This document shows, in pieces, positions 36,495 through 47,922 of a DNA stretch of 64,000 nt. The translations under genes and the position numbers were made by a program. Numbering within the stretch: the first letter of the stretch is position 1; every line of letters begins with the position of its first letter. The stretch is from Thelephora terrestris (lineage: Eukaryota > Basidiomycota > Agaricomycetes > Thelephorales > Thelephoraceae): positions 310,001 through 374,000 of the forward strand of contig WIUZ02000017.1 of NCBI GenBank assembly GCA_015956445.1. Reading direction: 5' to 3'. The notes under the pieces were generated by a model that worked only from the letters and a program-made list of their open reading frames with translations, made no database searches and was not told the origin of the DNA.

Positions 36495-37376
36495 ATGATC
36501 AACTACATCCTCCTCGTATCTCGACAAGGTACCGCCCGATACAGTCCAAACTCTCTCATCCTCCAAAGACCGTACTGAACGCTCCTCCTCGCCCCAAAAA
36601 GGCAAAGTCAGGCTACAAAAATGGTTCACGACCATGTCCCTAAAGGTCAAGGGCAAGATCGTCAAGGACGTCACCCAGCTCGTGCTCGCGAGGCGAACAA
36701 AGATGTGTAACTTCTTGGAGTACAAAGGTGCCGTTTGCCCCCCCCCCCTCTCTCAAGCTTTTGCGTGGTACCTCGACTTTGAGATCGTGCTGATGTATCC
36801 TTCCAAGATACCAAGGTCGTCTACAGGCGATACGCTTCCCTTTTCTTCGTGTGTGGGATCTCAGCGACAGACAACGAACTGGCGACGCTCGAGATCGTCC
36901 ACCGCTACGTCGAAGTCCTCGATCGGTATTTCGGAAACGTGAGTACCCGAACGCTCCCTCCCTCGCCCGCTCCAAACCCATCTCTTTTTCTTGCAGGTGT
37001 GCGAACTCGACCTGTGAGCACAACAAGTCAGCCCGTCCGTCGACCCCCCGCGTCCTGACCTACCCCTAGGATCTTCAACTTCCAGAAAGCGTACTCGGTT
37101 TTGGACGAGTTGATCATCGCCGGCGAGCTCCAAGAATCATCAAAGAAGTCCGTCCTTCGCGTGGTGAGTGCACAAATCGTCCTCGGTCCCGCTCATGCCC
37201 TTCATCCGTTCTCGATACAGGTCACGCAATCGGATAGCATAGAAGACCAAGAAAACAGCGAAGATACACTCGCACGACTCGGTTCAAGAAGTGGTACGTC
37301 CCTCACCTCCCGTTCAGCTTCGATTCCTAATTGCCTCCAAAAATCCTCAGCGAACTTCCTGTCCGGTGGGTCATAG
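36495..37376 (+). CDS. APS1: AP-1 clathrin adaptor complex, sigma small subunit
   Basis: Exon 1 ([11 protein letters not shown]) starts at 36495. Further exons give [115 protein letters not shown] and [20 protein letters not shown]. The tail is SANFLSGGS before the TAG at 37374. This is a complete longin-fold sigma adaptin, clearly AP-1 type ([13 protein letters not shown] and [15 protein letters not shown]). AP-1 sigma stabilises the complex at the trans-Golgi/endosome and, with gamma, binds dileucine cargo signals. Six or so introns are present. A broken copy lies just upstream. Confidence 0.93.
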
Positions 37377-37625
37377 GAGGGGGGAAACTGGAACCGGGCA
37401 ATTTCTACGATCAATGTCCTCATTGTTGTAATCCAAACAGCTTCCATTTATCTCGCGGTTGAGGTTCTCGAGACTCGTCGCTTTTTACTTGCCACCGAGA
37501 TCGCGATATACAAAAGGCGCGATGCTACTTCACCCAGAAACATAGCCCGGTCAAGAGAATGTGCGCAAGCGCCCGGGCTCCACGTCTACTTTACAGCCTG
37601 GTAGATTCCCCCCTCGCCGAGCGGG

Positions 37626-39727
37626 TCAGAATGGAATATCGTCCGCTGTTGGTGGTGCTCTTTGTCTCTCCTGACTCCAGAACGGCATCGGTGTTGCCGT
37701 TGGCGTAAATGTGTCCGTGGAAGTAGAGGTGGATGCAACAATCGGAGCCGGTGTCTCGGAAGTGGAAGCAATGGCCGCTGGTGTGGGTTTTGCGGTTCGC
37801 ATCGGAGGTGGAGGTGGTTTGTTTATTACGTGCCATTTCACGAGATCGAGGGTCGCGATCGAGTCTTCCAAGGACGAGTGACCGACGTTAGCGCCACCCG
37901 TCTGAATAGCCTTTCCAAGGTATTCTTTCACCCTAAACAGAATGAGTGAGATGATACACACTGTCGTCATCGGAGAAGTAACATACAAATCTCGCAGTGC
38001 CCGTCTGTACGGCGGACCAGCAGGGTGGCGGAATATAACGGCAGTATCGACGTTCCGGAAGTGAATCATCCGTAACGTCTTCAGGTCGTTCTCCAGAGCG
38101 TGCCCTATCAGGATGGTCTCTGAGCTGATGAGCTCGTCTAATGATCTCCGGATTTCTGCAAGAGGTTGTAGAGCGGATGCGGAGTAGATCTCTGGTGTGA
38201 CACCCGAGAACCGGGTGTTGAAATCTCTATAAGGCCGCAACGTTGTCAGAACAAGAAAAGAGGCAAGAAGGAGCCCTACATGACGTGTACGCCTTCATCC
38301 ATCTTCACGTGCTTATCAAAAACCTCCTTTCCATCCCCGTCGACTATGGACACTCGCGCTACGCGCATCCCACCCGTCGTGTAAATCATCTCACAGTCCA
38401 GAGCCGCAACGCCGAGCGTCTTGCCCGGTTGTGAAGGATCTGGGGGGCGGGTGTGTGTGAAGGCGTGTCTCTTGTGCAGATCCACGGGATCGGATTCGTA
38501 GAAGACGTGCGGGCCACGAACGCAACCATCTTCTGTAGTTGATAGGGCTGAGCAGCATGTGTACTGCCTTACTTTCTCGCCTACGATAAGCAGTGTGAGT
38601 GGGCGTACGATCAAACCGTGCTGTTGTGCCCTACCGCCGACTTTCTTGGAGAGGAGTCGACCCCAGTGGTACACGCACTCCTCAGCCTCCTCCATACGAC
38701 GAACTTGCCTCGGATGTTTGCATCGTTCACATTTCATTACGCCGCCCTCTTCGCTCGGTTTATTTCCTCCTGGTCCTTCGGGAATGTCAACTACATATCC
38801 CCAAGTGACCATTTCCTCTTTTGAAAGGAGGTACGGTAGGAGGTGGGAAACCGCCAGCTGAAGCGATTGTATTGCCTTCTTGGCTTCTATCCGCGCAGCA
38901 AGGTCGCCCTCTGTCCCCACCGTTGGGTCTCCAACAGACTGAGGCACCTCTCGCCTCTTTAGAGATGCGATGCTAGAAATTACAGCCTGTAATCTGCTAT
39001 CAACGAAACAGCTCCGGGTTTCCAAGAACGTGCGCAATACATTACGATAAGTGAGCTTGTTAGATTTGTTGTAGACTTCTTGCTCTTGCCTGAGGGAGTG
39101 TTCGCTCGCGATGGTGGGGTTCGCCGGTAGTATCTTGCGATATAACACCGCGAAGTGATCGTAGAGTGATTTCAACATCGCCTGGACTGTGTAAGTGAGA
39201 GGATACACTCGGGAGGGAAACGAATTGATGAGTTGGAAATGGTCAAATACCTGTCGGACTGGAATTGCGACTAAGGATTGAGCCGGAGGTATTTTGAGCA
39301 CAGGCACGCCAGACTGTGGGAACGGACTGAGCGTTCCCGGACGCTAATCGCGGTGCGGAGAAATGGGGGGGGGGGGAGTAGAACTCACAGATGTCTGGGT
39401 TGATGTGGGTATCGGCGTAGAGTTCTTGGTGGAACCGACTTTCGACGTCTTCCTTGGGGGTCCGACGGTAGAAAGCCCGTTTGCGTTCTGTAGCTCGGAA
39501 GCGGATCGTTTCGAGGGGATCGTCTGGGTTCGTGAAGAAGATGAAGGGGTGGGCGTAGGCTTTTCCTTCTGCACCTGAGGCTGCGGTTTCGGGGCATGGA
39601 CTGGGATGTTCAGAGCCGGTGGTTCAGCGGAAATACCTGTATTGTGCGAGAACAGGCAAGTGGTGCGTTTGCAGTTCTGAATGTCGGGGCATCTTGTCTT
39701 TTTGAAGAGTCCGAGGCTCGTGAACAT
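37626..39727 (-). CDS. REX3: RNA exonuclease 3 (DEDDh) with N-terminal CCCH zinc finger, intact copy
   Basis: The start is the ATG at 39727 (MFTSLGLFKKTR). A C-x5-C-x4-C-x3-H finger follows (CPDIQNCKRTTCLFSH), then a Ser/Thr/Pro linker, then a helical middle region (QVFDHFQLINSFPSRVYPLT, SLYDHFAVLYRKILP). The exonuclease part has a treble-clef-like CERCKHPRQV, CVYHWGRLL and YTCCSA block. Then come Exo I (VAALDCEMIYTTGG), GVHV-IDFNTRFSG across an intron, Exo II (ILIGHALENDLKTLRMIH) and Exo III (VGHSSLEDSIATLDLVKWH). This is the fungal Rex3 layout; Rex3 trims 3' ends of RNAs such as the RNase MRP RNA. All DEDDh residues are present. The last ~60 residues are Thr/Pro-rich. A damaged second copy follows upstream at 40.2-43.2 kb. 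Confidence 0.85.
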
Positions 39728-39839
39728 CGCGGCCAGTCCTCGAACGCGTCTCGGAACCGTCAGCAATCGAGCCAGGTCTAGGGGATGGAGAAATCAATTG
39801 GGATACTTCCGGATCGATGCTGGGCCGGAATACAGCATC

Positions 39840-40045
39840 AAGTTAAGGGGATTCGGAGGGGGAGGGGGCGTCGGGGCAGGCGAATCTGTGGAGGTCTGTG
39901 GAAGATGCTGATGATGAAGGCGCCTCGGCTCCCAAATAACAGTTCGCTTGATCGCCGTCACGTTAATTAAGGCCTCGTCAGTGGAACAGGCGGTCGTAAA
40001 GCCTGACATTTCAATGCTTTTGAGGAGGTGCACAGAGATACACGA
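39840..40045 (-). pseudogene. Fragment of the 49-51.5 kb coiled-coil gene
   Basis: On the minus strand this segment encodes EMSGFTTACS...VTAIKRTVIWEP...TSTDSPAPTP. It lines up with DMSSSTTVSS...VKAIKQAAIREP...SSTDSPTPAT of the complete gene at 51.56-51.28 kb. The DNA also matches in three blocks, for example GGCTCCCAAATAACAGTTCG here against GGCTCCCGAATAGCGGCTTG there, and TGACATTTCAATGCTTTTGA against TGACATGTCATTGCGTTTGA. Two stretches present in the complete gene are missing between the blocks. Nothing beyond the first ~100 codons is present. It is a diverged, truncated duplicate lying between the two REX3 copies. Confidence 0.65.
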
Positions 40046-40192
40046 AAACACATAATAGTACAGATGTCAAACAGACTTCCAGATCCTACAACATACCATA
40101 CCGCCTATAGTACATTTAAAGCCTTTCGTAGCAAGATTTGGCACGAGGAAATTCCGGGATGAGTGGGCCCGGCTTTCCCAGGAGGACTACTC

Positions 40193-43190
40193 TTAAAACT
40201 GAGATGTGGATGCAGAAGCGGATGCGGCAATGAAAGCAGCGGGAGACGGAGACGGTTGGTTTATTATGTGCCATTTCAAGAGATCGAAGGTCGCAACCGA
40301 GTCTTCCAAGGACGAGTGACCGACTTTAGCGCTACCGGTCTGAATGGCCCTTCCGAGGTATTCTGTGACCCTGCAAAAACATTGAGGCACACGATGCATT
40401 CCGCAAAAATGGCGTCATTGGAACGTACAAATCTCGCAGAGCCGTTCCGTACTGCGGCCCAGTAGGGCGGCGGAAGACAACGGCGGTGTCGACATTCCGG
40501 AGGTGAATCATCCGCAGTGACTTGAGGTCGTGCTCAAGGGAGTGTCCTACCAGGATCGTTTCTGAGCTGATGAGTTCGTCCAATGATCTCCGGATCTCTA
40601 CAAGAGGTCGCAGAGCAAATCTGGAATAAATCGCTGGTGTGATGCCCGAGAACCGGGTGTTGAAATCTCTGTAAGGCCGCGACGTCGTCAGAACAAGGGC
40701 AAATGGGAGGCAAGAGGGAGACTTGCATGACGTGCACGCCTTCATCCATCTTCACGTATTCATCAAAAACCGCCCTTCCATCCACGCCAACTACGGACAC
40801 GCGCGCGACACTCAAGCCACCCGTCGTGTAAATCATCTCACAATCCAGAGCCGCAACACCGAGCGTTTTAACCGGTCGTGAACTGTCTGGGGGACGGGTG
40901 TACGTGAAGGCGTGTCTCTTGTGCAAATCCGCAGGATTAGATTCGCGAAAGACGTGTGGGCCGCGAACACAACCTCTTCCTGGAATGGGCAGGGCCGAAC
41001 AGCATGTGTACCGTCCTACTTTCTTGCCTGCGATAAGCAGCATCAGTGGGTGTGCAACCAGAAAATTTCCGCGTTGCTGTGCCCTACCGCCGGCTTTCTT
41101 AGTGGGGCGAATTCGACCCCAGTGGTATACACACACCCCAGCACCATCCACATGCAGAACTTTCCTCGGCAGTTGGCATCGGTGACATTTGATCACCCCA
41201 CCCTCCTCGTTCGGTTTGTCTCCTCCTGGTCCTTCAGGAATGTCAACCACATATCCCCGAGTGGCCATTTCCTCTTTTGAAAGGAGGTACGGTAGGAGGT
41301 GGGAAACCGTCAGCTGAAGCGATTGTAGCACGTTTGTGAGGTCACCCTCCGTCCCGACTGTTGGATCTCCGGCGGACTGAGGTTTCCCCCGCCTCTTGAG
41401 AGATGTAATGGCACACATTACAGCCTACAATGTGCATTGAACGAAATATCTTCGGATTTCCGTGGAGACTTGCAATACATTACTGTAAGTGAGCTTGTTA
41501 GATCTTTCGTAGACTTCTTGTTCTTGTCTGAGAGAGTGTTCCCTCACAATGATGGGGTTCGTCGGTAGTATATTGTGATACAAGATCACGAACTGATCGT
41601 AGAGTGATTTCAATCTCGCCTGGGCTTGTCGGTGAGAGGAAATGAATGAATGGTTTCAAAATGATCAAATACCTGTCGGACTGAAATATCGACTAAGGAT
41701 TGCGCCGGAGGTATTTTGAGCACCGGAACACCAGACTGTGGGAACGTATTTTACGTTACCGAAGGCCAATTGCGTGCGGAAAACAACGAGCATGGAGCTC
41801 ACAGATGTCTGAGTTGATGCGTACTATCGATCACGTAGTGCCCGGACGCGTCGAGAGTTCGGACACCCGGTCGTATCTCACGCAAAACTTATCCTGCCTC
41901 ACCAAAAATATTCACCAGTATAGTAGTGTACGTCGGTAAAAGATATACCAAGTTAGATTTATTTTATTCTATGTGCTTGGGGCTCCCGGGGCCAATATGT
42001 CTCAAAATTCGTGGATTTTGGCACAGAATCTGTCCAGGTTAATTCTACACCCATCCGGAACACTTGGCACTTATGAAACAATCAATATTGCATGTGATCT
42101 CCCAGTCAAACAAATTTTCGGAGGGTTATATGCAAGGAATGGGCCTACGAACGAGTTAAAGGATAAGGTGGTTTGGGCGTGACAACAGGCTGTCCAGACA
42201 TCCCTCTTTGGGAAGGATTATTCGAACTCCGCCGGCAAACCCGAGCATGGGTTTGGCTTTTTTATTTGATCGGAAAGTCCACCACCCGTTCATTTGCCGC
42301 ACGTCCACCCACCGATTCAGCCATCCCCATTTGACTCGTCTGGCCCAGCTTAATTGACGAAAAGCGCAAGGCAGCCTATGGATAATAATTTCTAATGCCC
42401 CCATCCCTAATTACGGATTAATACCATGTATAGCACGCTCGTACTCTACCCGCACGCGTTAATACATCCGATCCAGAAATTGATGGGAATCAAACGAGGG
42501 TGTCCGGTTTCAGGTTCATTGCGCGAAAACCTGGTTTATTTCCTAGGCCGGCAGTTTCTCGGCGTTGCTGAGTTTGAACGCGGCATTAACTGATCCGTGT
42601 GACCTTTCGTTACCTTCCAGCCAGAATTTGTCACACAAGTGTCCGAACTCTCGTTTTGACTTTGGATGTAAATAACTCCATCCACATTCCTCCAGCCGTA
42701 CCCTAGATTTTAATATAGGTAGCTTAGGGTGTTCTCTTTGGGTCCCTTAATTTTCAAGGGTCAGGATAGAGTGTTTGGATACTCATAATTACTCTACGAT
42801 CGTGCCCTTTGGGGTGTCCGAGCTCTGCGTGATCGATAGTATATTTGACTGGAGCCTTTGGTACAAACGGCTTTTGGTGTGATTCTCGGGGGTTCGACGG
42901 TGGCACTCCCACTTGTGTTTTGTATTTTGGAAGCGGAAGTAATCGTCTGAATGCGTAGAGAGGATGAAAGCGTAGGTTTGGGCTTTGGATTTTTCTTCTG
43001 CACCTTGGACCGGCGTTTTGACGCATGAATTGGAGTGTTCGAGGCCGGAGGTTCGGCAGAAGCGTCTGAATCGTGCGAGAGCGGTCGGGTGCATCTGCGG
43101 CCCTGGAGGTTTGGAATCCCTACCCTTTTGGAGGGACCGGGACCCGTCGACATCGCGGCCGTCAACGATTGGGACCAAATCGTCCAACGA
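40193..43190 (-). pseudogene. Second REX3 copy, damaged and interrupted by an insertion
   Basis: The exonuclease half is well kept: Exo I (VAALDCEMIYTTGG), DFNTRFSG, Exo II (ILVGHSLEHDLKSLRMIH), Exo III (VGHSSLEDSVATFDLLKWH) and a stop at 40193. The junction between Exo I and DFNTRFSG appears to use a GC-AG intron (GCAAGT donor), where the intact copy has GTAGGG. Upstream the copy is broken. A stop follows RRYFVQCTL (about 41425), where the intact copy continues into the SIASLKRRE region. The zinc finger reads IPNLQGRRCTRPLSH and so lacks the first cysteine. The N-terminal part (about 42.79-43.16 kb) is separated from the middle by about 1 kb not found in the intact copy, including the inverted-repeat element at 41852-42653. 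A shortened protein starting at the internal ATG near 41418 would still contain the nuclease domain. Confidence 0.7.
41852..42653. mobile_element. Probable non-autonomous DNA transposon (MITE-like) with 15-bp TIRs
   Basis: CGAGAGTTCGGACAC at 41852-41866 is repeated perfectly in inverted orientation (GTGTCCGAACTCTCG) at 42639-42653, giving an 802-bp unit. It sits inside the damaged REX3 copy, in a place where the intact copy has no such sequence. No transposase domain could be read in any frame, so it would depend on an element elsewhere. The interior is AT-richer than the neighbouring genes and contains an AAACCC-gagcat-GGGTTT palindrome near 42237. I cannot see a clear target-site duplication; the flanks GCGT and TTTT do not match. 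The family (Tc1/mariner or pogo-like) is only a guess from TIR length. Confidence 0.55.
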
Positions 43191-43360
43191 TAAAGGAGTT
43201 GATTAGGATAGTTGCGGATCATCGCTGGCCTGAAACCCAGTCTCGAGTACAGAGCGAGGAGAGGGGGAGGATGTCATGTAATCACCGCGGCGCTCAAGAG
43301 TGACGCTTAGCGAGATCAAGCCGAACCTCACGCTCACGCCCACGTCGCTCCCCCTCCCGC

Positions 43361-45080
43361 ATGGCCACCAAACGGATAAACAAACAGAGGGCCAGAGCTG
43401 GATCCATAAAGGACCAGCTAGAGAGAATCGAGTCCGCGTTTATAATTTTATTTTGTTGACGTTCCCATTCAGGTGCTTACGCTTTGTCACAGGACCGATC
43501 CAGCTCATCACCTTACTGGACCCTTCCAGACTCAGACGTACGAGCTGTCCTCGTTCTCGCTATTGGTTGGATTACTCAACTCGTCGTTAGACCATTTGGC
43601 GGTACTCCCATTGGCTCCCCACCCCGGTCACCGACCATCCGCAAACCACAGGAGGAGGGATTCTGGTCTGACATCAAGTCTCTTCGCTGGGTTGTTCGAC
43701 CAGGTGCGTTTGATTTTAACCCATCCTCCCGTCGCGTATATTCACGTCTCGGACAGCTTCCTCATTCAAGATAATCGCAGCCGTCGTTGCATTATACATA
43801 AACTGGGAGATCATTACTCCTCACGTAGCGCCAGGATCGCCCAACCCTTTCACCCCCCTCATCTTCATTTCGCATCCCATCGAGTCATCATCCACTCAGG
43901 ACCCTCGATATGCCAAGAGTTATCTAGACCTCGTATTCATCGCTTCATACGTCGTCGTCTTTTCGTTCTTGCGCCAGATATTCATTCTACACGTCTTCCG
44001 GCCCTTCGCGCGATGGTACGGAATCAAGAGATCAAAGCTCGATAGATTCGGCGAGCAGGGTTATGCTATCGTCTATTGGGGCGCGATGTCTGTCTGGGGA
44101 TACGTGAGTCTGTTCCGCATGTGAACCTGTCGCGAGATCTCAACGATTGCAGCTCATCATGGAACAACTGCCGACGTACTGGTACAACACCAAGCCATTC
44201 TGGATAGGTCGGGGCAAACTGGTGGAAATGTTCTTTTCTAACCACCGGTTTATGCATTAGGTTATCCTCACTGGCAGATGAAGCCTCAGCTCAAGATGTA
44301 TTATCTTATGCAAGCATCCTTCTGGACTCAACAACTCCTCGTGCTTGTTCTTGGTCTCGAGAAACCGCGGAAGGACTACTACGAGCTCGTGTGCCACCAC
44401 TTTGTTACTATCTGGCTCATCGGGTAATTTTTGAAATGACGGGCTCATTTTCCTGAGGTCACTCACCTGGTTTTCTAGGTGGAGCTACCTCGTTAGCATG
44501 ACCTTGATGGGAAACGCAGTCTTCCTAAGCATGGACTTTCCAGATACGATTCTTGCCGTGAGTACTTCGCCTGAGTCACCTCCCAGCGGATGGCAACCGA
44601 TGTTCTCTCGCGTTTCCAAGTTCTCCAAGCTCCTCAATTATATGCAGCGCGAGGTTGCCAAGACTGTCGTTTTCGCCGGTCTCATCGTAGTTTGGACGTA
44701 CTTCAGGATTTACCTAAACTCGAATATGCTGTGGTCTGTTTGGTTCGAGTTTGACATGATTCCGTGCGTCACCTCATCACTTTATCCACGAATGCATCTT
44801 AACTTCGTTGCGCTTAGGGCCGAGACCATGCAGTGGGCACCAGAAAAAGGAGTCTGGCTCGCATGGTGGATAAGATACCAGATTTTCATCCCTCTGCTCC
44901 TCCTGCTCTGCCTCAACATCTTTTGGTATTTCTTGATCTTAAGGATCGCTTATCGGTACGTGAGGCCACGTTTGCGTTTGAACTAACCTGACGTTGGCCT
45001 GCAGTGCGGTCTTTACGGGCAACCCTGATGACGATAGGTCCGACGACGAGGACGACGACGAGGGTGCAAAGAAGAACTAG
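43361..45080 (+). CDS. LAG1: Ceramide synthase (Lag1/Lac1, TLC domain)
   Basis: The body is clear: AVLVLAIGWITQLVVRPFGG, IIAAVVALYINWEIITPHVA, KSYLDLVFIASYVVVFSFLR, QIFILHVFRPFARWYGIKRS, KLDRFGEQGYAIVYWGAMSV, LPTYWYNTKPFWIGYPHW, MKPQLKMYYLMQASFWTQQL, then RKDYYELVCHHFVTIWLIGW. The last carries the HH pair of the Lag1 motif. Later membrane segments follow and an acidic tail DDDRSDDEDDDEGAKKN ends at 45080. It makes ceramides from sphingoid bases and very-long-chain acyl-CoA in the ER. The likely start ATG at 43361 (MATKRINKQRARAGSIKDQL) is in the same frame as the first body exon, but a stop lies between and no GT-AG intron joins them in phase. Either a rare splice site is used or my start is wrong. 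About eight further introns fit well. Confidence 0.85.
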
Positions 45081-45212
45081 AACGCCCAGCATGATGGGTT
45101 GGGCGGGGCGAACGTATGAGAGTCATTTAAAATGTTGGGGTTACTCGTTCCGAACGGTTACAGTAATGGTGTCATATGTTAATGTGATGTGCTATTGATT
45201 CTGACAAAACCC

Positions 45213-46842
45213 CTAAGTTGGCACGTTGCCAGCTCGTGCCCAACCGCCCAGGATTCCTTCGGTATCAGAGATATCGCTCTCTTCCTCCCACTGGTTGAAC
45301 TGGACGCGGACTCCGGGGCCTCCTCCTACGCCTGTGGTGCTTGTCCTTCCAGGCCATCTCCTTTCGCGCTGGGTATCAACTTCTTCGTTGGAGATCATCT
45401 CTGCGGCCACAAGCATAGTGTACTAATCCACATGCGACGTCAAAAACGCATTCGAGATGAAGAAAGAATGGGCGCACATGAGCGTCGTTGCCAGCATTGT
45501 GCAGATACTCGGGTTTGAAGCCAAGGAGTCTGCACACTCTCTCGAGCTTGCTGTGGTTCACGAAGCTTTCTCCCTCGAGGGCGCTGAAGAGCTCCCTGGT
45601 GTCGAGCACGAAGATGCCTCTGCTTGGGACCAACTCTGGTATAACGGTGGTGAATCCGCTTATCGGTGCCTGGATGGCTTTCGATTGGAGGTGTCTAACC
45701 GTCAAAAAAGTCAAAAATCCGAGTTGCTGTTGCGCTCGAATGGCACGTACTCGATATCTCCGCGATAATCATGAAAAATGAGGAACAAAGGTTGGTCTTG
45801 AGATAAGTCGGTTATGAGATCGTTGATCTTCTGTTTGAACTCTGCTCTCGAGACTTCCTCGCTCGTCCCAAAGTTGTAATGCTACAGGACCCCCTTACAT
45901 GTGAGACGCGCGAAGGTTTCGCAATTCTGACTTGTCACACCCACCTCGCGGTAGTTCGGGACGTAGGTATTGAAATATTTCTTGTGTTCTTTGACGATCA
46001 AGTGGCCCCTATCTTCGATCTTCTGACCGTCGCGCCATTGGACCCAGCTGTATCCAAACTCGAGGAGGACAGTGTGTTCGCGGTCCCAATCTTCGAAATC
46101 TATAGCAAGCCACGCGCCACGCTTGTCCAGCCAGAAGGACCTGGCTCGATCGAAGTTCAAGCGACGTGTGCCGAGGAGAGTCGAAGTCCCTTTGAGTTTC
46201 TTGTTGTTCTTCTCGAGGACCTGCAGAAAAAACCCCCTCAAACTCGGCCTTCCCTATCCTTGCGCGTGGCTTTTGGGGAACGTACCTTTTGCGCTTTCTT
46301 GAATTCTTGACCGCTTTTGTAGACGACCGAAGAGACGTGCTGGAGGTCCTTCTCTTGGATGAGGTATTCCGATGAAGGGAGCGCGATCGGCTCTCTCGTG
46401 AGTTTCATTGCGTGCAACCAGTACTGGATATACTCGATCTGAGCTGAGCTGAACATCAGCCTCTTCTCTCCGTTGGGAAGGGTACCTAAAAGGTCGCGAT
46501 TGTGTCAGAAACCAGCGCATGCGAGGGCGATACAAACAGGGGAGAAGAGTCTCACCAAGATACATTTTGAACCCGCCGTCCTCAACGGCGAGAGGATGCT
46601 CAGGATCTACGATGGCATCGTACGCGATAAACGCCTTCACGTTTCGAACTTCTTGAAGATCGCAATCAGTCAAAGCACGACTCCTAATAATCGTAGTTTG
46701 TTTTCAGCTGGTCCTAAAGGCCATGAACCAAAAGGCCCTCGGAAGGTGCGCACCATTCGTAGAAGATATCGGTGAACCTGTAGTATCCATGAACGGTTGT
46801 GTAACCCTCGGGGGCGGTATCGTCAGAGGTGGCAACAGGCAT
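45213..46842 (-). CDS. Gfd2/YDR514C-like RNase H-fold (DEDD) protein
   Basis: The start is at 46842 (MPVATSDDTAPEGYTTVHGY). Introns link ...FYEW-SRALTDCDLQEV..., a middle helical region (MFSSAQIEYIQYWLHAMK, VYKSGQEFKKAQK) and the C-terminal nuclease-like domain. There WLAIDFEDWDREHTVLLEFG gives the Exo I D-x-E, GHLIVKEHKKYFNTYVPNYR follows, VLDTRELFSALEG comes next, and RVCRLLGFKPEYLHNAGND leads into AHYTMLVAAEMI, with the Exo III-like H...D. This is the fungal Gfd2/YDR514C C-terminal domain, a DEDD-exonuclease relative. Yeast Gfd2 was found as a genetic helper of the mRNA-export helicase Dbp5; activity of the family is not established. The gene looks intact (about 390 aa) and diverges from CENP-A over 330 bp. 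Confidence 0.75.
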
Positions 46843-47172
46843 GGCGACACGATGGCACAACGTGTGGCTGGGGAATAAGAAGGAGCGGTCTCCTCTTATA
46901 TACAGGTAGGACGCTGTGGCCACACTCCGGCCACAAGACCATTCATCTCCGTACCGAGATTACGATCACTCTGAAACAAAGTCTCACGTGACCAAATACG
47001 CGTTTGTTGAACAAACGTCGCGTCCACCCTCCCCCATCACCCCCCCCGTTCCGAGCCTTTGTCTGTTAAATATCTCGCTCCCCGATCACCGATCTACCTC
47101 TCCTCATACTTATTTTTGATCACGCTCTTCTTCTCCCACGCGACACCCATTTTCTCTGAGTTTTGAGCCAAG
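46843..47172. promoter_or_regulatory. Divergent promoter, Gfd2-like gene and CENP-A
   Basis: The 330 bp between the two start codons must serve both genes. A C-rich run (ACCCCCCCCGTT) lies near 47040. No known cell-cycle box was recognised with confidence. Confidence 0.5.

Positions 47173-47922
<750 letters not shown>

Noticed and set aside
41852-42653. Solo LTR interpretation of the insertion in the second REX3 copy
   Set aside because: The ends are inverted repeats without TG...CA termini or a target duplication of LTR type; a DNA transposon fits better.
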